From the NCBI GenBank assembly GCA_045801465.1, contig JBJMSU010000107.1:1-7331 (forward strand): 7,331 nt of DNA, in the 5' to 3' direction. Of this stretch, positions 1-5,379 are shown one piece after another. Numbering within the stretch: the stretch's first letter is position 1; every line of letters begins with the position of its first letter. Under the pieces are notes generated by a model. The model did not search any database, was not told where the DNA came from, and was given only the letters and a program-made list of their open reading frames with translations. The DNA comes from DATFWC01 sp045801465. GTDB taxonomy: Bacteria; Pseudomonadota; Alphaproteobacteria; Rhizobiales; Xanthobacteraceae. The position numbers and the translations under genes were made by a program.

Positions 1-139
1 CATCCCGGACGGCTCGCGTGAGCGAGCCGATCCAGGACCCAGGTATCCCAGCATCGGAAATATTTGTTGCAGCTGCCAATCGCGGCGCCGGGCTACGTGG
101 GTCCCGGCTCTCGCGCCTTGGCGGCGCTCGGCCGGGATG
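1..139. repeat. Intergenic inverted-repeat element, rhizobial type
   Basis: Two facing, imperfect copies of a palindromic unit lie 3' of the aldehyde dehydrogenase gene. The left copy (1-41) begins CATCCCGG and ends GGACCCA (35-41). The right copy (98-139) begins TGGGTCC and ends CCGGGATG (132-139), so the outer and inner ends pair exactly in inverted orientation while the middles have diverged. The left copy contains a perfect 8-bp hairpin (CGGCTCGC 10-17 with GCGAGCCG 22-29, loop GTGA). From memory, units with CATCCCGG...GGACCCA ends are very common between genes in Bradyrhizobium-like genomes; I cannot count copies here. The element may continue left of the window. It probably folds in the dehydrogenase mRNA tail, but no U-run marks it as a terminator. 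Confidence 0.7.
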
Positions 140-232
140 ACAATCGAAAGGCCGTGCAGATCAAATGCCATAACCCTGCCGCACGCGGGCAGAGTTGGAG
201 CAAGCTGCCCCGCCGCGAACTAGCGCAGTCGC
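140..232. other. Short gene-free stretch 3' of the aldehyde dehydrogenase gene
   Basis: No coding region is supported here. The only structure seen is a weak dyad, CTGCC (176-180) with GGCAG (188-192) around a 7-nt loop, about 40-57 nt beyond the dehydrogenase stop. It is too short, and lacks a following T-run on the minus strand, to call a terminator. Confidence 0.4.
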
Positions 233-1729
233 TCAAGCCTTCTTCGACTTGAGCCGCACGTGGATGTTCTTTTCCTGCGTGTAGGCCAGCATCTCTTCGA
301 AGCATTCCTCGCGACCGATGCCGGACTGCTTGTAGCCGCCGAAGGGCGCGCCGAGAAAATGCTTGCTCACCTCGTTGATCCACACAAAGCCGGCCTGCAC
401 CGCAGCGGCCGTACGATGGGCGAGGTTGAGGTCGTTGGTCCAGATCGAGGCGGTGAGGCCGTATTCGACGGCATTCACCTGGTCGAGCATCTTGTTCTCG
501 TCCGACCATTTGAACACCGACAGCACGGGACCGAAGATTTCCTCGCGCGCGATGCGGTTCTTCTCGGTGACGGCGAAGACGGTCGGCTCGATATAGAAGC
601 CCTTGGCCAGCGCCGGATCGCGCGGCGGACCGCCGCCGGCGATGAGCTCGGCGCCTTCCTGCTTGGCGGATTCGATATAGCTCATGACCCGGTCGAACTG
701 GGTCTTCGAGATGATCGCCCCCATGGTGGTCGACGGCTCGGTCGGAATGCCCGGCTTGTAGTGGGTGATCTGCTTTTTGACCCGGTCGAGCACCGCGTCG
801 TAGATCTTCTCGTGGATGAAGGCGCGGCTGGTCGAGCCGCACGACTGGCCGCACCAGGTGAAGTTCATGCCGCCGATGACGCCGGCGGCGACCTCGTCGG
901 GATCGGCGTCCGCATAGGCGATCAGCGCGTTCTTGCCGCCGAGCTCCAGCATGACGGCTTTCAGCGTGTCGGAGGCGGCCTTCATGACGGCACGCCCGGT
1001 CGGCACGCTGCCGATCAGCGCGATCATCGCCACGCCGGGGTGCGAGGCAAGCGTCGACCCGGCCTCGCGGCCGCCCGGCACCAGATTGAACACGCCCGGC
1101 GGCAGCACGCCCTCGATCAGCTCGGCGAGCCGCAGTGAGGAGAGGGGCGCCTGTTCGGGCGGCTTCATCACGACGGTGTTGCCGGTCGCGAGCGGCGCCG
1201 CCGCCTTTCCGGCGCAGAACATGAACGGGTGATTGAAGGGAATGATGCGGCCGACGACCCCGCGCGGCTCGCGCACGGAGAAATTGACTACATCCGGGCC
1301 CATAGGGATCGAGGAGCCCTTCATCTCCGTCACCAGGCCGGCATAGAACTCGATCTGTGCGGCGCCGACGGCGGCGTCGCGGATCATCTCGTGGAACGGG
1401 TTGCCGCAATCGGCGGCATCGATCAGCGCCAGCTCCTCGGCGTGTTCGCGCAGGATGGCGGCGATGCGTTTGAGCATTCTGGCCCGTTCGAGCGGAGGCA
1501 CGTTGCGCCACTCGGCGAACGCCGTCTTGGCCGCGGCGACCGCGGCATCGATGTCATCGGCGCCACAATCGGCGACGCGCCCGAGCGATTCCCCGGTGCC
1601 CGGATTGATCGTCTCCGCGTAGCGCCCGGACTTCGGCTCATGCCACTTCCCGCCGTAATAGGCGCCGCGGTGCTCGGGCAGGATCAGGGCTTGTGCCTTC
1701 ACGGCCTTCAGCGGAACTGCAGGGTTCAT
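233..1729 (-). CDS. NAD(P)+-dependent aldehyde dehydrogenase (ALDH superfamily)
   Basis: This 498-residue protein has the usual ALDH length and a complete catalytic apparatus. It should oxidise an aldehyde to the carboxylate in the cytoplasm with NAD+ or NADP+. Visible motifs are PFNHP at 164-168 (Asn166 for the oxyanion hole), Lys189 in MKPPE (cofactor ribose region), a cofactor-binding turn IGSVPTG near 239-245, general base Glu262 in LELGGKN, nucleophile Cys297 in GQSCGS, and Glu397 in EEIFGPV. The overall look is that of the betaine-aldehyde / glycine-betaine branch and general ALDHs, but the substrate cannot be read from sequence. The frame stays open upstream to an ATG at 1777. I chose the ATG at 1729 because GGAGG lies 5 nt before it, and because the extra 16 residues would run towards the repeat at 1779. 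It stands alone, with palindromic elements on both sides. Confidence 0.95.
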   Translation of the reverse strand: MNPAVPLKAVKAQALILPEHRGAYYGGKWHEPKSGRYAETINPGTGESLGRVADCGADDIDAAVAAAKTAFAEWRNVPPLERARMLKRIAAILREHAEELALIDAADCGNPFHEMIRDAAVGAAQIEFYAGLVTEMKGSSIPMGPDVVNFSVREPRGVVGRIIPFNHPFMFCAGKAAAPLATGNTVVMKPPEQAPLSSLRLAELIEGVLPPGVFNLVPGGREAGSTLASHPGVAMIALIGSVPTGRAVMKAASDTLKAVMLELGGKNALIAYADADPDEVAAGVIGGMNFTWCGQSCGSTSRAFIHEKIYDAVLDRVKKQITHYKPGIPTEPSTTMGAIISKTQFDRVMSYIESAKQEGAELIAGGGPPRDPALAKGFYIEPTVFAVTEKNRIAREEIFGPVLSVFKWSDENKMLDQVNAVEYGLTASIWTNDLNLAHRTAAAVQAGFVWINEVSKHFLGAPFGGYKQSGIGREECFEEMLAYTQEKNIHVRLKSKKA

Positions 1730-1734
1730 GATTC

Positions 1735-1739
1735 CCTCC
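1735..1739 (-). promoter_or_regulatory. Ribosome-binding site of the aldehyde dehydrogenase
   Basis: On the minus strand this reads GGAGG, 5 nt upstream of the ATG at 1729, with spacer GAATC. It decides the start in favour of 1729 over the upstream in-frame ATG at 1777. The spacer (1730-1734) happens to be a GANTC sequence, the recognition site of the alphaproteobacterial methylase CcrM. Confidence 0.75.
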
Positions 1740-1778
1740 CACGTAAGAGCGTCGCGGACTGAACTCGGCTGCGCCACT

Positions 1779-1911
1779 TGCTCCCCCTCTCCCCAGCGGG
1801 GAGAGGTCGGCGCGCTTTAGCGCGCCGGGTGAGGGGGATCGAGCCTATCGAGATATACTTGCCCCCTCACCCCACCCTCTCCCCTACGGCCCCCTACGGG
1901 GAGAGGGAGCA
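1779..1911. repeat. Palindromic mosaic element between lepB and the ALDH gene
   Basis: Two facing copies of a C/G-rich palindromic unit. Copy A (1779-1837) contains a hairpin CCTCTCCCC (1786-1794) / GGGGAGAGG (1798-1806) with a 3-nt loop. A perfect 9-bp hairpin CGGCGCGCT (1808-1816) / AGCGCGCCG (1819-1827) with a 2-nt loop follows, and the copy ends GTGAGGGGG (1829-1837). Copy B is inverted: it starts CCCCCTCAC (1862-1870), an exact complement of the end of copy A. It continues with CCCTCTCCCC (1875-1884) / GGGGAGAGGG (1898-1907) and lacks the CGCGC hairpin. The outer edges TGCTCC (1779-1784) and GGGAGCA (1905-1911) also pair. It resembles the RIME-type mosaics described in rhizobia (family assignment from memory). 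It lies 44 nt past the lepB stop and 49 nt before the ALDH start. Confidence 0.8.
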
Positions 1912-1954
1912 GGCCGAGTGCGCGGCAAGTGCGTGCATCAACTCCAGCGCAGCG

Positions 1955-2734
1955 TCAGCTGATGCGGGCGAAAAATCGCGACAATCGCAAACCCGAAGGC
2001 CAGGTCCAGAACGGCCGCTGCATGACCGGGAAGTCCCACGAGCCGAGCACGATGTCGGCCCGACCGATCAGGTTCTCGACGGGCACGAAGCCGACGCCCC
2101 ATGCCGAGGCGGGAACGCGGCTGTCGAGCGAATCGTCGCGATTGTCGCCCATCATGAACACGTGTCCCGGCGGCACGACGAACACCGGCGTATCGTTGAA
2201 GCTTCCGCTCCAGCTCAGCTTGAACACAGGATACTCGCGCCCGTTCGGCAGGGTTTCGATGAAGCGCGGCACCGCCACCACGCTGCCGTCCTCCATCTCC
2301 ATCTTTCCCATCCCGTCGGGACGCAGCGGCGTCATGCTGCCGTTGATCCAGAGGTAGCCGCCGCGCACCTGGATGCGGTCGCCGGGCAGACCGATCGCGC
2401 GTTTGACGTACACCTCTTCCGGCGCGCGCGGCAGATGGAACAGCACGACGTCTCCACGTTCCGGGAGCTTGCCGAGCAGACGATCGGCCGACGATGGTCC
2501 GAGCGCGAAGGGTAGCGAATAGCGGCTGTAGCCGTAGGCCCATTTCGCGGCCAACAGCTCGTCACCGATCTGCAGCGTCGGCTCCATGGACCCCGATTTT
2601 ACGTAGAACGGCTGGGCAACCACCGTTCTCGACACGACAACGAGCGCGACGATCGCCACGAATTCCATGGTCCCGCGCAGGGCGCGCTGCAATCTTCCGC
2701 TTGATTGTCCGGTCTGCATCGTGGGAAAGGCCAT
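1955..2734 (-). CDS. lepB: Signal peptidase I (leader peptidase)
   Basis: This 259-residue inner-membrane serine protease cleaves signal peptides from exported proteins on the periplasmic side. It has a short cytoplasmic N-terminus, one hydrophobic segment at about 24-40 and then the S26 boxes. These are nucleophile Ser49 in SGSMEPT, general base Lys111 in YVKRAIGLPGD (109-119), and the conserved box GDNRDDSLDSR at 196-206. It ends with an aromatic/basic tail (FWTWPSGLRLSRFF) like that of other rhizobial signal peptidases. The frame is open to an ATG at 2824. I prefer 2734, which has AGGAG 10 nt upstream and gives a normal short N-terminus; the ATG at 2719 has no site. It is not next to rnc, era or acpS, the usual neighbours of the housekeeping lepB in many Hyphomicrobiales, so it may be a second copy. 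It has long gaps on both sides and is probably transcribed alone. Confidence 0.93.
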   Translation of the reverse strand: MAFPTMQTGQSSGRLQRALRGTMEFVAIVALVVVSRTVVAQPFYVKSGSMEPTLQIGDELLAAKWAYGYSRYSLPFALGPSSADRLLGKLPERGDVVLFHLPRAPEEVYVKRAIGLPGDRIQVRGGYLWINGSMTPLRPDGMGKMEMEDGSVVAVPRFIETLPNGREYPVFKLSWSGSFNDTPVFVVPPGHVFMMGDNRDDSLDSRVPASAWGVGFVPVENLIGRADIVLGSWDFPVMQRPFWTWPSGLRLSRFFARIS

Positions 2735-3093
2735 GGGCGCGCATCTCCTGCTGCAGCCTATCGCGCCTCGACGCGCACGGCTGACGGATGGTGCAACAGG
2801 TAACATGGAGAGGCGTCCGCACAAGCGGCCGCCGGCCGCGACGCGCCGTCACGGGTGCTGGGGCAGACGAAGGAGGCCGTTTTGTAAGGTGGCCGGCCGA
2901 GAGCGACGGTTTGAGGAGGCCACTCCCACGTCGCTCCCGGGCCGGCCGAACCCCACGGGACCCAGGAGATGCGGCGGACCTGAGCATTCCGTAGGGTTAT
3001 CGATGAGGCGCCCACTGGCCCCGCAGCCACGAGGCCGCTGGCCGGTGAACCGCCCCGAACTGATCGCAGGTCCAAGGCTAGCCGAACCCACCG
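2735..3093. other. Gene-free stretch upstream of lepB
   Basis: Several open frames cross this stretch on both strands (for example 2758-3075 minus and 2788-2994 plus). None has a recognisable domain, a good ribosome-binding site or sensible composition; the translations are rich in Arg, Pro and Gly, as expected from non-coding GC-rich DNA. The 10-mer GGCCGGCCGA occurs twice (2891-2900 and 2940-2949), about one 49-bp period apart. The lepB promoter presumably lies here, but I see no convincing -35/-10 pair. Confidence 0.5.
2745..2749 (-). promoter_or_regulatory. Probable ribosome-binding site of lepB
   Basis: On the minus strand this reads AGGAG, with a 10-nt spacer to the ATG at 2734. The spacing is longer than ideal, but it is the only purine-rich site near any candidate start in this frame. 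Confidence 0.5.
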
Positions 3094-3169
3094 ACCGGAA
3101 TCAACCCATTAACCTGTTGATTGGTCCTACGTTTCCCAATCAACCTAAAACGTTATGGTTGATGCCGGT
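3094..3169. repeat. Nested inverted repeats with four AATCAACC-type motifs
   Basis: An AT-richer patch in GC-rich surroundings. The outer arms are 3094-3106 and 3157-3169, a 13-bp inverted repeat with one mismatch (ACCGGAATCAACC against the complement of GGTTGATGCCGGT). Inside is a perfect 9-bp inverted repeat, GTTGATTGG (3116-3124) and CCAATCAAC (3136-3144), with an 11-nt loop. All four arms carry the same core, AATCAAC or ATCAACC and its complement, in alternating orientation at spacings of about 17-22 bp. A competing hairpin is possible between ACGTTT (3129-3134) and AAACGT (3148-3153). It begins 22 nt past the pleD stop, so it could be the 3' end structure of the divK-pleD transcript. No T-run follows on the minus strand. 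Binding sites for a dimeric regulator are an alternative. Confidence 0.65.
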
Positions 3170-3191
3170 CGCGACGCAACCGAAAGGACAG

Positions 3192-4565
3192 CTACGCCGC
3201 GTCGGCAACCACGCGGTTGCGGCCGTCGCGTTTGGCGCGGTAGAGCGCCTGGTCGGCGCGCTTGAGGAGAGCTCCTGCGTCGCTCTCGCCCGGACCGAGA
3301 GCGGCGATGCCGATCGAGATCGTGACGTCCACCCCGGCCGCGCCCTTCTGAATCAGGAACGGCTCGCCGGCGATTCGCCGGCGGATGCGTTCCGCCACCA
3401 GCGCGGCCACCGCCATGTCGGTTTCCGGCATGACGACGACGAACTCTTCCCCGCCATAGCGGCAGGCGAGATCGATGCCGCGGATCGACTTGCGCACGCG
3501 CATGGCGAACTCGCGCAGGACGTCGTCGCCGGCGTCATGGCCGAAGCCGTCATTGATGGACTTGAAATAGTCGACGTCGAGGATGAGCAGCGACAGCGGC
3601 TTGCCGCGCGCTGCCGCCTCCTCGACCAGCGTGCCGAGATGGCTTTCCATGTAGCGGCGATTGTACAGGCTGGTGAGCGCATCGGTGATCGCCAGCTCCA
3701 TCGAGAGCTGGAGATTGTCGCGCAGCCGGTCGCCGTAGCGTTTCTTGCGGATCTGCGTGCGCACGCGCGCGGACATCTCGTTCTTGTCGATGGGCCTGAC
3801 CAGGTAATCGTTCACGCCGATTTCCAGGCCGCGCAGGAGCCGCATGTTGTCCTCGGCCTCGACCACAATGAGGATCGGCAGATTGCGCGTGCGCTCGAGC
3901 GAGCGCACCTGGCTGCACAGCCTTAAACCGTCGAATCCGGCAAGGTCGAGCGAGACCATGACGAGGTCATAATCGCCGTCGGCGGCGTGGAACAAAGCAT
4001 CGTGCGGGCTGGTCTCGACGTCGACGGCGTGCTCGTCGGCAAGCGCCTGGGCAATCCGTTCGTAGGACGAGCGCCGGTCGTCGACGATCAGCACCTTGCC
4101 ATTACGCCCCGCTTCAGCGAGCTCATGCGGAATCGGGTCCTGGATGCCGATCTCCTTGGAGGTCACGGCACGCATGCGCAGCTCGTCGGTCATCATCTTC
4201 AGGCGCACGAGCGAACGCACGCGTGCGATCAGCGCGATGTCGGAGACCGGCTTGGTGAGAAAGTCGTCGGCGCCCGCCTCGAGCCCGCGCACGCGATCGG
4301 ACGGTTGATCGAGCGCCGTCACCATGATCACCGGAATGTGGTGCGTCTTGGGATTGGTCTTGAGCCGGCGGCAGACTTCGAACCCGTCCATCCCCGGCAT
4401 CATCACGTCGAGGAGGACGATGTCGCATTGGGCGCGGTCGCAGACGGCCAGCGCCTCGGTGCCGTTCATGGCGGTGACGACGTCGAAATATTCGGCCGTC
4501 AGCCGCGCTTCCATCAGCTTGACGTTTCCGATCACATCGTCGACGACGAGAACGCGCGCGGACAT
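3192..4565 (-). CDS. pleD: Response regulator diguanylate cyclase PleD (REC-REC-GGDEF)
   Basis: This 457-residue protein makes cyclic di-GMP from two GTP when phosphorylated. In Caulobacter, PleD acts at the differentiating pole in the swarmer-to-stalked transition. The first REC domain (about 3-122) has acidic Asp9/Asp10, phosphoacceptor Asp53 (LLDVMMPGMDG), Thr83 and Lys105, so it looks active. The second REC (about 157-275) keeps Asp162/Asp163, but Ser205 sits at the phosphoacceptor position. It is therefore the adaptor domain used for dimerisation, as in known PleD. The GGDEF domain (about 290-455) has the active site GGEEF at 371-375. An intact inhibitory I-site, RGID (362-365), lies five residues before it, so product feedback is expected. 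Order, length and position after divK match PleD orthologues. Its ribosome-binding site, GAGG, overlaps the divK stop codon, which suggests translational coupling. Confidence 0.96.
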   Translation of the reverse strand: MSARVLVVDDVIGNVKLMEARLTAEYFDVVTAMNGTEALAVCDRAQCDIVLLDVMMPGMDGFEVCRRLKTNPKTHHIPVIMVTALDQPSDRVRGLEAGADDFLTKPVSDIALIARVRSLVRLKMMTDELRMRAVTSKEIGIQDPIPHELAEAGRNGKVLIVDDRRSSYERIAQALADEHAVDVETSPHDALFHAADGDYDLVMVSLDLAGFDGLRLCSQVRSLERTRNLPILIVVEAEDNMRLLRGLEIGVNDYLVRPIDKNEMSARVRTQIRKKRYGDRLRDNLQLSMELAITDALTSLYNRRYMESHLGTLVEEAAARGKPLSLLILDVDYFKSINDGFGHDAGDDVLREFAMRVRKSIRGIDLACRYGGEEFVVVMPETDMAVAALVAERIRRRIAGEPFLIQKGAAGVDVTISIGIAALGPGESDAGALLKRADQALYRAKRDGRNRVVADAA

Positions 4566-4574
4566 CGGCGAGCC

Positions 4575-4946
4575 TCAGGCCTGGTCGAGAAAATGGCGCA
4601 CCGTCTCGATAAATTTTCCCACCGAGATCGGCTTGGACAGGTAGGCTTCGCAACCGCCTTCGCGGATCCGTTCCTCATCGCCCTTCATGGCAAAGGCCGT
4701 GACGGCGATGACGGGAATCGTCTTCAGCTCGGGATCGTCCTTCAGCCACTTGGTGACCTCTAGCCCCGACACCTCGGGCAGCTGAATGTCCATGACGATG
4801 AGGTCGGGCCGGTGTGTCCGCGCGAGGTCGAGCGCCTCGATGCCGTTGCGCGTTCCCAGCGTGGAGTAGCCGTGCGCCTCCAAGAGGTCGTGGAAAAGCT
4901 TCATATTGAGCTCGTTGTCCTCCACGATCAGGACGGTCTTGGCCAT
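4575..4946 (-). CDS. divK: Single-domain response regulator DivK
   Basis: This 123-residue protein is a lone REC domain with no output domain. In Caulobacter, and by extension other alphaproteobacteria, DivK is phosphorylated and dephosphorylated by PleC/DivJ-type kinases. It acts by protein contact to control the CckA-ChpT-CtrA phosphorelay and the timing of division. Visible residues are the acidic pair Glu9/Asp10 (IVEDNELNMKL), phosphoacceptor Asp53 (VMDIQLPEVSG), Thr83 (AVTAFAMKGD) and Lys105 (LSKPIS). The sequence, especially DNELNMKLFHDLLEAHGY and the AFAMKGDE stretch, is typical of DivK rather than of CheY or CpdR. The ATG at 4946 has a strong GAGGAG site 7 nt or so upstream. It is the first gene of a two-gene unit with pleD, 9 nt apart, read away from the DUF3572-dinB unit. 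Confidence 0.96.
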   Translation of the reverse strand: MAKTVLIVEDNELNMKLFHDLLEAHGYSTLGTRNGIEALDLARTHRPDLIVMDIQLPEVSGLEVTKWLKDDPELKTIPVIAVTAFAMKGDEERIREGGCEAYLSKPISVGKFIETVRHFLDQA

Positions 4947-5065
4947 CCCGGGCTCCTCTATCCCCTACCCCCACCGCCCGGAACCATCGACCGCGCCCGG
5001 CGCGATCGGCATGATGTCGATAACACAGTAAGGGCGATTCCTTACGGAATGGAAAATATAAAGCG
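4947..5065. promoter_or_regulatory. Divergent control region between divK and the DUF3572 gene
   Basis: This 119-bp gap must hold the start signals for both units. On the DUF3572 side, two perfect dyads overlap and cannot form together: GTAAGG (5028-5033) / CCTTAC (5040-5045), and ATTCC (5037-5041) / GGAAT (5046-5050). Next comes an AT-rich run with TATAAA at 5057-5062. On the divK side, which would be the mRNA leader, ATCGAC (4986-4991) pairs with GTCGAT (5016-5021) and encloses CGCGC (4992-4996) / GCGCG (5000-5004). A GANTC site (GATTC, 5036-5040) lies inside the overlapping dyads and another (GAATC, 5082-5086) lies just inside the DUF3572 gene. GANTC is methylated by CcrM in this class and can affect cell-cycle promoters. 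I do not see a full TTAA-N7-TTAA CtrA box or a clear -35/-10 pair, so exact promoters are not assigned. Confidence 0.55.
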
Positions 5066-5365
5066 ATGGCGAGAGTTAATCGAATCACCCGAGAAGCCGC
5101 AGAAGCGCTGGGCATTCAAGCCCTTGCCTATCTGGCAGGCGACCCGGAGCGGCTCGGCCGCTTCCTGGCGCTCTCCGGCCTCGGCCCGGAGACGATTCGT
5201 GCGGCCGCTCACGATCCCGGTTTTCTCGCCGGCGTATTGGAATACATTGCCGGCGATGAGGCCCTTCTGGTCGCCTTTGCCGAGCACGTGCAGGCCGCGC
5301 CGGAGCACGTGGCGCAGGCGCAAGGCGTGCTCGCCGGACCGTCACTGGAGCGTGATACGGCATAA
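5066..5365 (+). CDS. DUF3572 family protein, small and uncharacterised
   Basis: This 99-residue, probably all-helical cytoplasmic protein has no signal peptide, membrane segment, cysteine pair or recognised catalytic motif. The core EAAEALGIQALAYLAGDPE (10-28), the stretch RLGRFLALSGLGPE (29-42) and the DPGFLAGVLEYIAGDE region (50-65) match my memory of DUF3572, a family largely confined to Hyphomicrobiales and commonly found beside dinB and divK. Its function is unknown. The only ATG in reach is 5066. The purine run GGAAAA (5051-5056), 9 nt upstream, is a weak ribosome-binding site. TATAAA at 5057-5062 lies so close that, if it is the -10, the message would be leaderless or nearly so. The gene ends 14 nt before dinB on the same strand, so the two are probably co-transcribed and may act together. 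The link to Pol IV is inference from position only. Confidence 0.85.
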   Translation: MARVNRITREAAEALGIQALAYLAGDPERLGRFLALSGLGPETIRAAAHDPGFLAGVLEYIAGDEALLVAFAEHVQAAPEHVAQAQGVLAGPSLERDTA

Positions 5366-5379
5366 CACGGGAAGCCAGC

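Noticed and set aside
93..1511. Long minus-strand open frame (472 codons) across the aldehyde dehydrogenase
   Set aside because: Its translation is an Arg-rich shadow with no domain. The frame of 233-1729 carries all ALDH catalytic motifs.
2735..2824. N-terminal extension of the signal peptidase to the ATG at 2824
   Set aside because: There is no ribosome-binding site at 2824, and the extra 30 residues are Arg/Ser/Ala-rich and would make an unusual cytoplasmic tail. AGGAG favours 2734.
2758..3075. Possible small minus-strand gene of 105 codons upstream of lepB
   Set aside because: No recognisable domain, no ribosome-binding site, and low-complexity Pro/Gly/Arg/Ala composition.
2667..3926. 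Long plus-strand open frame (419 codons) crossing the lepB-pleD gap
   Set aside because: It is antisense to lepB at one end and to pleD at the other; no motif or ribosome-binding site supports it, and GC-rich DNA keeps antisense frames open.
3500..3960. Second REC domain of PleD as a damaged domain
   Set aside because: Loss of the phosphoacceptor aspartate in REC2 is the normal state of PleD, where this domain serves as the dimerisation adaptor.
3987..4763. Plus-strand open frame (258 codons) opposite pleD and divK
   Set aside because: It is antisense to two well-recognised response-regulator genes and has no independent support.
5076..5090. TTAA as part of a CtrA box near divK
   Set aside because: Only one TTAA half is present; neither strand shows a second TTAA 7 nt away, so a full box is not supported.
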